This document shows positions 10,769 through 23,948 of a DNA stretch of 64,000 nt, piece after piece; positions within the stretch are counted from its first letter, which is position 1, and each line of letters begins with the position of its first letter. The notes beneath the pieces are model-generated. The model was not told the origin of the DNA. It saw only the letters and a program-made list of their open reading frames with translations, and ran no database searches. Origin of the DNA: Pestalotiopsis fici W106-1 (taxonomy: Eukaryota > Ascomycota > Sordariomycetes > Amphisphaeriales > Sporocadaceae); NCBI RefSeq assembly GCF_000516985.1, contig NW_006917101.1, positions 1,852,834 to 1,916,833 of the forward strand, read 5' to 3'. Made by a program: the position numbers and the translations under genes.

Positions 10769-13138
10769 GATTGCGCCAGGGCCCCAATTGCCCTACAAAA
10801 AGAGGCCCAGGAAGTGTTTTTGCGCAGGTGGTCAGATCGGATCTCCAGCCAACCAGACCAGCAGCTAGGGGACCAGCGAATAATGTAAGCAACTTTGTCA
10901 GGCCCCAGGGGCGGCTTGGCGCGGGTGGCCCTGGCGTTCGTTGTCCCGCACCCGCACCCTGATTGACTGGCCCTGCCTAAGGGTAATGTATGCTTCTTCC
11001 TTAGCAGGGGGGCGACTCATAAAACGACCTCAAGCGATGCCCTCACCAAGCACGACGCCAAAGCCGCCAGAGGCGCGAGTGGAGTGGTTCTCGGCAGTAG
11101 CCATTGCTGTGCCAAAACTTACAGCAATGACTGCCGGACGGGGTCTTTCTTGTTCTTGAAGGAGAGGGGTGCTCTTTTCCCCTGTTATACTGCGGAATAT
11201 CTAAGACGTCACCCAGGACAATAACTCAGTTCATGTCCGGAAGTATGTAAGCCTCTCTAAGCACCTCTAAACTCATTTCGCCACTCCGATCACGACACTC
11301 GTAGGAAAAACAATCTCCACTATGCTATGTATGCTTCTGGACTTCGGCTAACCTCTGGATAGTGGATCATGGGCAAGGCTTCACATCGCCCAAAGGGGAG
11401 AAGAAAAAAAATACCCCAGAGCTTTCACGGCCAGCTGCTAGTAGTCCAAGATGGGCAATTACTTACGATATTACTGGTTTCATCAAAAAGAAGCATGTCA
11501 GTCTTCTTAACGCAGATGTCGGTATAAATCAACTGAGACACCACGTGTGCCTTGCGCATTCGTCCTTTTTCAACTACTTCCCGCGCCTAAACACTTCTTT
11601 TCTTCCATCCTGGTTCTGGGATCGGCGCCGTGACAGCCCCAAGAGCCCGGCTTTGGCAGCAAGAGTGCCAGCATTCGATTATCAGTGACCTCCGCAGACT
11701 TGGCCCATTATCCGGGCACATGAACTCAACACTAACGATGCACTCACAAGCATGCCAACCATACAGACTTGCTTCCGCGGTCATTGTATAAGCATCGATA
11801 AAGGTCACACGAGAACTTTGTTCATCAAGCGAGTACGCAATCGTATGTAGGTAGGTCACATGTTCTCTCCTGCGGCTGGAGACGACAGTTTATACCCAGT
11901 TCCGGGGCTGAAATATTCCGCGATATACGAGAGAGTGACTCGTGTTGTGCGATTGTTTGATAGCCACTATACTCGTCGTCTCTCGCCCAGTGGCTGTTTG
12001 CCATATGAGCGTAGCTTGTCCTAGTTGTTTTCATACTGTCCTGTATGATTGAATTCACCATTGTTATCATCCTGTCGGGCCAAACGGCGGTTTGTGTTTC
12101 GTTTGTTCCACTGCCAGGCCGGAGAGAGATTTCATTCAATCCAGGCAGGCAACCAGGCTGCCAGGGTATGAAAATCAATTACTGAAAAGAATTGTTCAGT
12201 TGCACGCTAGATGAACTATATTTACCTGTTGTTTTTCTTTTCTTTTCTTTTTACGGTGCTGAAATGGCGAATTGAAGGTCAAAGTGGCCACTGTCTGACT
12301 GAGAGTTCCGCTCTTGGTGCTTCCCCAGCGCGGGTTCTCTCCTCTCCTCTGTTCTCCTCCCGGTGACGAGGATCAAACGTCATTCTTGCCGAATCATGTA
12401 CTTCATGCCCAGCCTTGACTTCCACCAAGCTGTACACATTTCACCGCCCGCCCGTCTTCATTGCCTGCCGCGATCCCTTCTTTAATGTTTTTGTTTTACT
12501 GTCAACCCCCACCGGCTGGGCTCCTCGCATTGCATTCATATTGTCTCTTGCCGCATCACTCACATACTGTACTACTGTCGAGCCTCACCCTTGCCACCCC
12601 GGTGTTCTAGATCGTTCACGGATCACACTCTCCAGGGTTGACGGCCAATCGTCAAAAACAGACCCTGACTATGGACCATGTCCGATATCTTCTTAGCATC
12701 ACGAGATACTATACATTTTGAATGCAGTAGAACCTCGCCTTCTCCCTTTTATGGTTCATTGTTCCTGGCGTGCAGCTTCGTTTGTCACGTTGCAGAAATA
12801 CTCGGTACTTTTTCTGGGTTCGCTGACGCAATATAAATTACAAGACTAATGAGTTCCTGAGGGGGCGATTGATAATACTCCATACTGGAGCAGTTCGCCA
12901 CTAAAAGAAAGAGTAAAACTGGCAAGCCGAGCGCTTCGCTAAAATTACGGCTCGCCTATATACAACCGGGCGGCCATAAGTGCCGTCGATGTGCCGTGCT
13001 TGGTTGTGTTTGTGTTGCCTTTGTACCTTGGGCTTGTGGTTCTTCGATTGGCCGTTACGTACATCCAGAGTAGTATACTAGGCAAATTGTTAGAACCGAC
13101 TTCTTCTTGGGGGTTGTGGTTCGAAATTGCTGGCCAAC
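10769..13138. other. 2.4-kb divergent intergenic region
   Basis: Lies between the start of the minus-strand Clr5 gene and the start of the plus-strand Zn2Cys6 gene, so it should hold both promoters. There is a CT-rich run near 12238-12255 and another around 12340-12360. Several short frames exist on both strands but none has recognisable protein character. The TF gene may have a long 5' leader, as regulatory genes of filamentous fungi often do. Confidence 0.4.
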
Positions 13139-15994
13139 ATGTCTAATCCAGGCCCAAATCCCAACAATGTCTACAAGCCCGAGATGGGACCAACCCCTGG
13201 CCATGGCGATCCTTTTGGCTTTACTTCAGCTCCATATGCTTCTTCCTCGTCTCTCTCCTCTGGCGTGACCGACCGGAGACCTCTGCCAAACTTCGACGTT
13301 CATAAAGGTGTGCCAGCTACCCCGGTTCCTTCCAACATTCAATCCGCAGCACAGCGCCGCGAGAGCGCCAAAGCCAGGAGACGAGTTCCCACATCGCAAA
13401 GGAAGCGCACTAAACTGAGCTGCGACGCCTGTAAGGCCAAGAGGTGCAAGTGTCTCCGTACTGGCCCCACGCCCGACTCTGATGACACGCAAGACGACAG
13501 TCATCTGGCACCTTGCAAGAATTGTGTAGATGCTGGCATCGAATGCGTGACAACCTTGCCCCGAAAACAAAGAATCTATGGCAGTGTCGAGCAGCTGGAC
13601 CGCAGATATCGCGCATTGGACGCCCTCGTCTCCGGCCTCTTTCCGGACCTGCCTTCTGATGCCACGCCTGAAGAGCTCGTTGAATATGGCCGCCAGCGCG
13701 GTGTCGCCATGCCGGACCTTGGCACCGAATCCGATGCCCCAAAATCTCCAACGACATCCTCGCTACATATCACATCTCCGAGTTCTCCCCCGAACGCTGG
13801 CAGGCGCATTGGAGACGACAGTCCCGAGTTGGGCCACAACAATGCCCATTTCATCAGGGACGCCAGTGGCCGTACATACTATATTGGACCTTGGGGAAGC
13901 CTGGGTAGTTTTGCCAGAGTGCGAAATCTGATCGCCAGGCGACTCAACGCCTCAACCGACCCGGATGCGAGCCGCCGCGGCCAACGTCTCTCATCAAAGT
14001 CTGTAACGGATGCCATTGCTCGCTCCTTTGGCGAGACATCGGCAGATATAGTATCGCCAGCTCCCCAGGCATCACACCTTACTCAGTCGTCTCTTGTCAA
14101 TGTTCAAGCGCCCCTCGATGATTCGATCAGCACGGGCGACTCTCGATTCTGGGTAGCGACATCCAAGATCAAGCTGCCCGATAAGAAACTGGCAGACATT
14201 TGCGTAAACGCCTTTTTCGACAATGTCCACCCCGACTTTATGCTGTTTCACCGACCCACCTTCCAACAAAATTACGAAGATCTTTGGAACCAGTCGGGAC
14301 GCCGTCCAAGTGTGCCACACCTCGCGGCGGGTAGATACGTATCGGTTGGGTGGCTATGTTGTTTGTACCTGGTCTTCATCCTGGGATCGCGCTCATTGCC
14401 GCAGGACCCTAGAGCATTGAGATTTCAGCGGACTTGGTACGAATCTGTAAAGGAGCTGCCGCCGCTCCTCATCATGTCAACCCTCCCCAACGTCTGCGCA
14501 TTGATGCTGCTTGCCCTGTACTACCAGAGCACAAATGATCGCACCAAATCTTGGGTCTACCTTGGTGCGGCCTCTCGCCTGTCAGTCACCCTGGGAATGC
14601 ACCGCGAATGTGCAAACGAAGGGACGGGCCCAATCATCACCGAGATCCGAAAGCGTGTATGGTGGACTCTATATGATTATGAGCAACATCTATGTTGTTC
14701 GCTCGGCCGGCCCAGCTCCATTGAAGACACTGAGGTCAACGTCGACGTGCCGGATGAGGGAATACTGCAGTGCGTCCCAGCTCTACCCCGTGCACAGCTA
14801 GGGGCGTGGGTTCAACTCATTCGGATGCAAGCTGCCATTCGGAGGGAGATACACGTACCGAATCTCTCGGCCACAAATGTCATTCCGCAGGCCGTTCGGC
14901 TTCTTCGTCAACTCGGTTCATGGAGGCGCGATCTGCCATCAGCGTTGCTTCCGCCCTCCCGCGACCTGGTTCATGCGGATCCCCAAAGATATAGGCGCAT
15001 TATGCTCCTCCATGTTCAGTATCAAAAAATCATCAATCTGCTCACGCGAAGATTCTTGCTACACGAGGTCGAAGCTGTCGATCAGGGAGAGAGCCTAGGC
15101 CAGGACGCATTCGTCATTGTCAGTCTCGGCAAAGTCTGTGTCACCTCGGCCATGCGCTGTGCCCAACTTCTAGTCGAACTCTGGCGCGCAGGCAAGTTCA
15201 ACGGTGTCACGGCGCTCGACACGTATTATGCCTATCTGTGTAGTATCCAGATATGTCTGCGACTGCTTGAGCCGAGCCGTACAACGCCTGTTGAAGACCC
15301 TCAAGGCGCAAGGTCGAGCGAAGACTGGAAATTTCAAGCTCACAAACCTCAAGTCGAACCCAGTGAGCTGCAGCTTCGGAGCGATTTAGACTTTGAAGTA
15401 GAGACGCTCATTACACAGATGAACTTTGCCGAACAATACAGTGCTGCCGAGTTGACCGAGGTCATCCGCCAAATTCACGATGTGCTCAAGACGATTCCCA
15501 TGTCGGGGTTCAGCGCAAAGTGCGAGGCCATTGCGTCCGAGTTTGCAAAGGCACTGGGTGCCGTTGACGGGAAACCTGAGTCGACCCTGTTTGGAGGACG
15601 CATGGGTCAAGATATGCACAACGTAGCGCAGAGAATGAGTGAAGCCCCGCATCTTTCGCAAAGCATTTCGCTCTCCAATGCTCCCCTTTTCAGTAACCCG
15701 ATGCCTCCGGCCGCCATGGAGGCCATGGGGAAGCCACAGCAGCCATTCCAGCAGATCCCAACGGCCATAGGCGCCAATAGCAATGCCATGGACCATGTAT
15801 ACTCGGGCATCCTGGCTCCGAGCACCACAGGAGGCACGCAGGCGGCACATGAGCCACAGATCCAATGGGATATGATTCAGCCGCCAGAAGAGTGGTCAGA
15901 TAGGAACCGTATGTTTACGGATATGGCGGCAGACTCCTTGTCCTGGCCCTTTCAGGAAGACTACCAATACAACCCTATGAATCAGCCTCCGTAG
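13139..15994 (+). CDS. Zn2Cys6 transcription factor with Fungal_trans domain
   Basis: Intact single-exon gene of 951 residues from ATG 13139. The frame is open 12 nt further up, but only with a non-ATG codon. The binuclear zinc cluster uses Cys 95, 98, 105, 126, 129 and 136. The loop between Cys3 and Cys4 is long (20 residues, acidic), and an extra Cys sits at 103. A linker with YGSVEQLDRRYRALDALV, likely a coiled-coil dimerisation segment, follows at about residues 148-165. The middle homology (Fungal_trans) region spans about 350-575, with HPDFMLFHRPTF, the WVYLGAASRLSVTLGMHRE block and RKRVWWTLYDYEQHLCCSLGRP. The C-terminus is Met/Gln/Pro-rich, suiting an activation domain. The family acts in the nucleus as a sequence-specific regulator. 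The regulon cannot be told from sequence; no neighbouring gene cluster points to a target. Confidence 0.93.
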   Translation: MSNPGPNPNNVYKPEMGPTPGHGDPFGFTSAPYASSSSLSSGVTDRRPLPNFDVHKGVPATPVPSNIQSAAQRRESAKARRRVPTSQRKRTKLSCDACKAKRCKCLRTGPTPDSDDTQDDSHLAPCKNCVDAGIECVTTLPRKQRIYGSVEQLDRRYRALDALVSGLFPDLPSDATPEELVEYGRQRGVAMPDLGTESDAPKSPTTSSLHITSPSSPPNAGRRIGDDSPELGHNNAHFIRDASGRTYYIGPWGSLGSFARVRNLIARRLNASTDPDASRRGQRLSSKSVTDAIARSFGETSADIVSPAPQASHLTQSSLVNVQAPLDDSISTGDSRFWVATSKIKLPDKKLADICVNAFFDNVHPDFMLFHRPTFQQNYEDLWNQSGRRPSVPHLAAGRYVSVGWLCCLYLVFILGSRSLPQDPRALRFQRTWYESVKELPPLLIMSTLPNVCALMLLALYYQSTNDRTKSWVYLGAASRLSVTLGMHRECANEGTGPIITEIRKRVWWTLYDYEQHLCCSLGRPSSIEDTEVNVDVPDEGILQCVPALPRAQLGAWVQLIRMQAAIRREIHVPNLSATNVIPQAVRLLRQLGSWRRDLPSALLPPSRDLVHADPQRYRRIMLLHVQYQKIINLLTRRFLLHEVEAVDQGESLGQDAFVIVSLGKVCVTSAMRCAQLLVELWRAGKFNGVTALDTYYAYLCSIQICLRLLEPSRTTPVEDPQGARSSEDWKFQAHKPQVEPSELQLRSDLDFEVETLITQMNFAEQYSAAELTEVIRQIHDVLKTIPMSGFSAKCEAIASEFAKALGAVDGKPESTLFGGRMGQDMHNVAQRMSEAPHLSQSISLSNAPLFSNPMPPAAMEAMGKPQQPFQQIPTAIGANSNAMDHVYSGILAPSTTGGTQAAHEPQIQWDMIQPPEEWSDRNRMFTDMAADSLSWPFQEDYQYNPMNQPP

Positions 15995-17210
15995 TAGTCT
16001 AGGCAAAGGTTTGCATAACATGTAGTGTGTGCGCACTTTGATCAATACAGGTACGAGATCAGGATCAGAGGTATTTAATACACATCATCTAGCATCTAGA
16101 AGTCTTGCTGTAGAGCCGGATCTTGTTACAAGCAATTCAAATAGTGACATGACAATACATTACGTACTCCTGAATAACTTTTTTCGTGCTATGTCCAAAC
16201 TATTATTGGATAAATTTCATGAAATTTGTCCAAAGTGATGAAATCAGATGTCACCTTGATACTAGTAGGTGGCATAAAGGACATATGATACAATTCACAG
16301 GGGTCAAGTTACTCGCAAGTTCGTTTTAAACCACGTTATATGTGATATAGCCCTTAAATATAGTGTTTTACTATTGCAAAAAGACAATGCTACAGCCGTA
16401 GCAAGTGGCTTATTTCATCATTTACCACGACTGGTGTCATTCCGAATTGATTCTGGAAAACGTACTTGAACTCTCTGTACTCGAAGCATTTATGATTACG
16501 ATCCTTCAAGTGATATCATAGCTGGATCATTAAACGACAGTATTAGAAGAGATAAGGGAAAACAATAATCCAATACTACTGGGAAATTCTATATGCTTGC
16601 CTATACTCAACCTTGTGCGTGATGCTTGGGGTATCTCTATATCTCATGGATTGACATATACCACTCTACGATGCCAGGTTTATCACACGGCCTGGAATCA
16701 GGAGTAGCTGCCCAGGAACTTCTTCATGTGGCCTAGGCAAGATCTAATAGTATGAATACCAGTCACTGAATCGGGAAATGGACAGTCAACATCTAAGTTA
16801 CCTCTTTTGGAAAAGATTTCTATATAACCCGGTATCTACTCAAATGGGAAAACGCATTTTCGTTCCCTGTGTATTTCAATATAGTGACATGTGGTTACAA
16901 ATCCTTGAATGTCAGTGGTACATGATTGTAATTTTTTGTCCCAAAGTAGTAAGCAATCTAGTATAAATAAATCAAACCAGCCACACAAACCCATGTTTTT
17001 CCCATTCAAAAAGCCCGTTCAGCTTTTTCTGTGATGCGAATCCAGCGGCTTGCATAATCAGCTTTTCATCATCACTTCATCACCATCATCATGATCCGAA
17101 TTTGTTTCTTCGTCATGGTCCCGTCTTGTTTCCGACCTGTCACGGTTCGAGACACTGACCAAAAGGTCAAAGATCCCGGCTCCCCAAAAATAAATCAGCA
17201 CTTGGCGTGA

Positions 17211-17217
17211 TATATAA
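17211..17217 (+). promoter_or_regulatory. TATA-like element with CT-rich downstream leader
   Basis: TATATAA at 17211-17217 is followed from about 17278 by long pyrimidine tracts (TTCTTTTTCACCCCCCTTCC and others to about 17450), the usual arrangement around fungal transcription starts. The 178-codon frame running through it is Ser/Pro-biased in the manner of translated CT-rich DNA and is not credible as protein. No protein-coding gene follows for 8 kb on this strand. Confidence 0.35.
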
Positions 17218-18198
17218 TCCTTGGACCACGCCTTCTGATTCGCGAGTTCAGCTCAAGCCACTCAGCAAGCCTCAAAGATATTCTTTTTCACCCCCCTTCC
17301 CTTCTGGTCTGGGTCACCCATCGGCACCCGCCTGCAGCTCCTTTAGTCAGTCTTGTTTTCCAGCCTTACTGCCCACCCCTTCAGAATTGCCGTTCTGCGG
17401 CTCAGCTCGTATTTGCTTTTCTTTTTTTTTTCCCCTTCACCCTCCCACCCCAATATCATCCCGGCATTCCCGCCGGAATAGACAGATGATCGATCATCTG
17501 TCTTCCACGTGCCGTGCACACCCCATCAGATTGCTCTGTCTGTCAATGTCACCCCCTGCGACGAATGTAGCGGGTTGGGAAAGGCAAAAATCCACGAACA
17601 CTCGATTTTACCCGGCCCGGATCATATGCATCTCTCTCGGTTTGGATCATAAGACATTTGTAAAAATTCACCGATCACGTTTTGCCACAGCTAACATGAA
17701 ACCAGCCATTTTACCAGCTTCCACAAGAAAGGCAGCATCCTGATTCGTACACGGGCAGATTGCGTAGACTCTCTCAGACATGTGCCGTTTTGCTTGCAGT
17801 ACAGGACGGCGGAATCTGCACATCACGCGGTAGCTGGAATTGAAGGCAAAGCGCTCGATTTGGCACTCCTGGCATGTGTGCCACACCGAGTCCGAGGAGT
17901 CGGGACCATGGTGATTGATCTCTTACAAAGACATACAGGACGGGCTGTCTGTCATGTTTTGTTTCTTGACGTCTGTATTGTTTGGCCCTGAGACGACATG
18001 ATGTTGCTGCGCAGCGGCATCTCATGAGTCCAATCGGACTCGAGCCATTACCTTTTTGTGCATTTCAATTCGGAGTAACCCGGCCCATACTACCACACGC
18101 CTTGAAACACACGCAGAGGTACATGTGGATAAGTTTTGGATACTTTCTGGGAACATTGAGAAACCCCACCCAACGGACCGTCTTGACGCAGAGCCTCG

Positions 18199-18240
18199 GT
18201 CTCTCTCTGTCTCTCTCTCTCTCTCTTCTTTTTTTTTTCT
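18199..18240. repeat. CT-repeat / polypyrimidine microsatellite
   Basis: Run of CT dinucleotides grading into a T tract. Such tracts are frequent near fungal transcription starts and are also replication-slippage prone. Confidence 0.8.
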
Positions 18241-21200
18241 TCCCTATTCTGAAAATTTCTGTTGGCGTAGGGCTGTTCCAGTTAGAATGGGATTCTGCTT
18301 ATGGATACTAACCTTAGTGGTTATGGGACGGGCGCCCGTTTTGGGTTACTCAATTCTATCGGGCTGAGGGCTCCATCCAGCAGGGCGTGGGGAGGCTCTA
18401 TGAGGGGGTTTTCGTGCCCTCGTCGGTGGCTCTTTTTGACATCAAAGGTACTGTAGTAGTATCGCCTATTTGATCCAGCCATGCATGCTGGCTACATACG
18501 TAATCCTGCTTTGGCTATGTTCTAAGCATGCACATGCACGGAGATAGATAAGCAGTCAAATAAGAAGCTTGTCTGGGCTGTTCCAAGCGACAGATGGAAC
18601 TTTTTGGTCGAAAAATTTTTCTGATGCAGCAAAATGGATATCTTTTGACTCGGTTTGAATCCCTTGCATCCATTCGGTGTTTGTAATGGTGAATATTACA
18701 AAAGACTAGCCTCTCAGGGCGCATGGTGTGCAAGTGTGAGTGTGAGTGTGTGTATCATCAGCATACACACTACATGATGCAAGAAATACTTGCATACAAA
18801 CGGATGCAAAGACGAGTCAATGGGGTACGTCGCGCCGAGGAAGTCTTGGTAGCCGTGCTTGTCTGTGCAACCCACATTCATGGACAGGCTTGCGGGAAAG
18901 AGAAGGAATACTGGGTGGTGGTTTGTACACCAAAAGAATGTGAGAGGTTTCTGTTGTGTAACCCGTGGGCCGATGACATGATTCATGGGGGCGTCCTTTT
19001 TGGGGTCCAATAGCCCGTACCCACTTCACTTCTTTCGGCGACTTGCGTTAGGCTGTCGATCCATTGTAGGTCGACGTCCGATGCCGTAGCGGCAGTTCGC
19101 GATCCATTATGTGGCTGCTCGTCTGGGGTTGTGGGCTTTTTGCAGTTGCTCGCTCGTCATGGGGGGGAAGCTGCTCTAGAGTCGTCGTCTGGACAGCGAC
19201 TTCTCTCACTCTAGCCATTCGTATGATAAGAGAAGGACGCGAGGTATGGTCGTAACATGCGACGCTGAGAGGATATGCTGCAGCACACTTGAAGATCGAA
19301 GAAGGAAGGAGTTGCGAGTAGATTTGAGCCTAGGCTAAGCACCTTTCATGGTGTCGGTCCGGATGGTCTGCAACCTCTAAACCATCGGGCCCCCGTCCGT
19401 GTGAAGCGCCGGTGCCGTGGCCCCGATGGTGGTGGCAAAGAGCTGTCCCGGCTACCTCTTGTGAATATCCGGACAGAAAGAGAGAAATGAGAAGTGTGTG
19501 CTCCTCTGGTATGATCGACATGCCAGGATTAGTAGTATGTGGGCTCTGGTATAGATAAACTCGAGTATATGCATTGTCATCATCCCCAAGGCAGATGACG
19601 ACAGTCAGTCCATACAAGGCTCGAGCAGAATAGAAATGCCGAAGGTAAAGATGCGTCCTATCACGGAGTCGAGTCAGAACCCCCGTTTCTACGGGTTCGC
19701 TGTCACCTGCCAACATTGTGCCATGGGGCGTCCACTCTGGGTTGTTGTCGACCGGGTTTTCGGCGTAGTGTAAGGTTCTTCTGCAAGGCGTCATCGAATT
19801 ATGACGGTGCTAGAGGGCGGGTTGAGCCCTTGTTGCAGACAGGACGGACGGCATCATGGTGATTTGGCGCAGATACGACTAGCAGGGCTTGGTTTATGGG
19901 TCCGCGACCAGTTCTGGCCTCGCAGTACTAATTATCCTGGCGAGCAAGCACCAGACTTTGTGGACTCTAGCGAGCTTCACTTCCTGGCCTGAGCTCCGCA
20001 GCGAGTGGTCATGGTTCGATCTCTGGATTTTCTTCGCAATGGCCCCTCTTGATAGGGCTCGGTTCGGGTCATATTATCTAATGGGATGCCATGTTTCAAT
20101 CCATTTTCACGACCAGTCACTATATGCGTATCTCATTAGCCCCGACACCATCAGCCCTTTGTCGTGAGCACTGGCCATTCGGATAGACACACAGACCACA
20201 GCCAGATCAAAGTCATGGAAATGGTAATTCCCGAACCCATGGGGAAACCTGGCCCTATCCAGGACTTGCCTAATGCAGCAAAAATGTCGGAAGCTCGGTC
20301 CAACGAGGCTTGCCGTGTCGACGGTTATTCGCGAGCGAGCTCGAATCAGCATCCCTGAGGGCCTATTTCTGATCCTTGCGCTACAGAGCTGCAGACACCA
20401 CACAAAGATATGCCCTGGTCGAAAAATGTCAAGCTGGCTGGTCCTTGCGAGACAGCTGCAACTTCATCCATGTTGAGAAAAACGGGCATAAGAGCACATT
20501 GCAGTTTCCTTGTAGTACATAGATGTGTCCTCCAGCAGCGAGCGCAGGCAATATGCGCTCAATAATCTTTTAGTCATTGATAGTTGTGCGCCGCAATATC
20601 CTCATCACATTTCCGGACCCGTAATTACAGTGGGAAGTCATTGCTCCGCAACCCCACCATTTCGGCCCCTTACGCTGTTGCTCCGGCAGCATCTTGTACA
20701 CAGTAGTCTTGTTGTGCGCATGTACCGATACTGCGCGTGTGCATACCTCACTCAATTTCACAGTAGCTTTCTTTGCGCTGTTGTGCATGGCCAGAGAAGG
20801 GCGGGCCGCTCTTTTGACGTATTGGTCAACTTCTCCAAGAGCGACCAATTACCATGGCATTGGTGAATGTAAACCGGTGCATGCGTTGCAGATGAATGGC
20901 TGCTACATCATGGGCACCATTTCGCATTCATGAGTTTCCAAAACTGAGAGACGAGTGTTCCAAGACTTGGCCAATCAGTGTGTACTAATGTTCGCTTCTG
21001 GGGCACTCTGGGTCATCCGCAAGCGTTACATCGAGTCGATAGAGTATGCGGGTGTGCAACCGTTAGGTCCATTCCGGGTCCTCCCTTGAGTAGTACCTGG
21101 AGGGCATATCAGAATAGTTTTGGTGCTCGTTGCGAAGCCTGCAGTATATTCCAAATTGGCTCGCCAGGTATTCCGTTGACCCAGGTGAAGAACGTGACCT

Positions 21201-21814
21201 TGTCGTCATGCGAGCAAGCACCAACTGCTGCTGGGTAGTTGTTGGAAATTATTTCCAGTGCCAATGTGCAGAGCATGCCATGCCAGATAAGGGACAAACA
21301 AAAGGCAGGGTCCTGGTGTGTCAGCATCTCCGGACTCATCTAGACCATCCTAGCATCAGTTCCATATCGTCATCAACACGAACGACCCGGGAATGCAGGC
21401 TTTGGTGTGCCGCCGCCACAGAAGAAGGGGTCTCGTCTTGCCCTGCACCGGCATCTGTCACCCAACTTTGCAATGAGCTTTGGAAGACAACCACCACCCC
21501 GCGACAACGCTCATTGGTGGCTCCGGGCAACGACGACATATCGTCGGACAGGTGTGGGTGCCGAAGACGACAAGGAAAGTAAGCAAGAGTGTGCACACTA
21601 CTGGAATGTGAGAGAATAATCACTTGGCTCGCTAGCAGCATCCAAATCTAGCAGACGCAGGTCCAAGAGGATGTGGTTAAGCGCGTGCTGCGAGCTGCGA
21701 GGCTGGGAGGTGTTCGAGTTTGTCGCGTTGCAACCCTCGACAACGACAAGACTCCAAAAAAGATACCTCAGGTGAAAACCGCGCGCGCTTGTCCAGAAGC
21801 GTGGGATGAGGCTC

Positions 21815-21838
21815 CACACACACACACGCACACACACA
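21815..21838. repeat. CA dinucleotide microsatellite
   Basis: (CA)n interrupted once by a CG step. No gene context. Confidence 0.85.
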
Positions 21839-23948
21839 AGAAGGCATTGGCGATGTGAACCAGGTTCCCCATACCAAGCACCCCAGTACCCTACTTGTCG
21901 ATGGAGCTTGCAGAGAGGAAAAAAGATGGTGTGTTGTCTGTCTTGGTCGAGGGAGGGAAGGGGGGGCATCCTGCCATGGGTATGGGTCTGCGGGTGTGCT
22001 CGACTATCGGGAAGTCTCTCGTTAGAGAAGAGATCGTGAGACTAGCGCGGCCGTTTAAAATGGTGTCGAGTAACTATGTAGAGATGGTGTCGATCACGTT
22101 TATTTTAGACATGCCCAAACGGATGGCCTCCTCTGATAGGTGGGATCGCGACGAGCTCGTGAACAAGCAGCCTCCATAGCCTACGGAATAGGTAGAATAA
22201 GTGAGCACGCGATCTCTGTTAGTCGGCATAATAAGCCATCGACGTGTGAATTAATAAAAAGATCCAGGAAACCTCGGGTCCGGCACCAGGCTGGTTGGCT
22301 GGCTGGGCTTGGAGCTGAGCCGAGCGGCTTGTTGGGTTACGTGTAAGTGAGTTTGTGTGTGTAGGTATGTTTAGGCAGGTAGGTCACAGCAACGTAGGTA
22401 GTCAGCATGCATCACCGACCGAGATATGTAAGGGAGACAGCAAGGAGGAATAGTAGAGGACATCTCGGCAGCAAGAAGCAAGGCCTAGCCGCGGGACAGG
22501 ACAGAATAGGATGGAACAAAATGTGTGTAGAAACTGCACATGGGCGGCACTGCCGTGCTGAGTCAGAGAGATGTATGTGTGCCATGTAGAATACATTACT
22601 CAGTTGTATGTATGCATGTATGTATGTAGATTGAGGGTTTGAGGCTTTTCTGCAGCAGAAGAAGAAGAACAAGCAGGAGAGTGATGGGGAGGGGGCCGTT
22701 GATTGGAAGGGTGTTGCGAGAAAGATGATGTCGCCCGCATTCAGTTGCGCCTGCCTGGCCTTGTGAGGGGTAAAATCAACCGCAAGTCAGAACCCAGCAT
22801 TTGATGTTTACTCATACATTCCTACAGGCGAACCAAAGCGTGTAGCTCACCTAGAAACCTACCCTAAGATACTACTACCATAAACGGGATGAGCAGGCGG
22901 GCGGGTTACTGACCATTGATGAATCCCACACTTGAGGTACATGCAACGAACTTGATTTACAGTAGGTACCTACATTTTTCAAACTTGACCGCGGCCCGTC
23001 AATCAACATCCAAGGCAGAGGGACCGTCCTACCTACGTACATACCTAACCTAGATACCTAATAAGCATGCTAGGTTAGTGACTACCTACTGCTACTTTTC
23101 CATACATCAATCAAGGGAAGCTAGTGGAATAATTAGCGGTTTCCTCTTGGGCGCCGAGTCCACACCATCTTCATGCGAGTAATTCTGCTTTTCCTTGTGC
23201 GCACCTAGGTCATGTAGTGTACAAACATGGCCATGCCCAGGTAAATAAAGAGCGTCATAGGTCATAGGTCATACCTGGGTATCGTGGGTGTGAGTGGGAA
23301 TACTACTTACGCCCGTTCCGGATGTGCCGTTTCTTTGTGCCCACAGCGCCAGGACGAATGAATACGCAATGCGATGATGTGCATGATCGACTACATGGGG
23401 AGCTGGTAGTTTTGCTAAGTGGTGGCTGTAGGATGTTTGTTGTGTAGACTGGAACGGTAATTGGGTAGCTTGGTGGCACACAAGTAAGAATCAGCTCCGT
23501 AACCTAAGGATCGATAATGCGAATCAGCTTGGGGATCTTGGCAGGTGTCCCAAGGGCTAGTGCAAGATCCTAAGGTTTGGTAGGTTAGCGGGAAGGCAGC
23601 ACGGTGTAGGCAAAGCAAGCGAATACCAGACACTCAACCCAACTCTTTTTTGACGTGCTACAAGATCGAACGGCTTGCTAAGTACTTCCAAGGTACACAG
23701 CCCCAAGTGGTATGGCACCAGAGATAATGTAGTGTAGGCTGGATCATAAGCCTATGTACTGCATGCACCAGAGAGTCATCATCAACCAATTGATCGCTGA
23801 ACCCGAGGCACCCGTCGTAAACTTGGTAGTTAGCCATAAGCCATAGACGAGACATTCTCAAAGACAATATCAGAGGTAACTTGTTTTGTTGAAGGAAAGT
23901 GTGAGGGATAGGGAGAAAGGGAGGGGGGCACGCACACACGGGCACGTT

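Noticed and set aside
16000..17000. AT-rich block considered as a RIP-mutated transposon
   Set aside because: No transposase-like residues, terminal repeats or target-site duplication could be seen in either direction.
17137..17160. GGTTCGA box resembling a tRNA B box
   Set aside because: Flanks cannot form T-stem or acceptor pairing. Other GGTTCGA/TTCGAACC-like spots checked also failed, so no tRNA is called.
17207..17743. 178-codon plus-strand open frame
   Set aside because: Ser/Pro/Phe bias comes from CT-rich leader-like DNA; read as promoter or leader instead.
19330..19794. 154-codon minus-strand open frame
   Set aside because: No family features or neighbouring exons; could not be supported as a gene.
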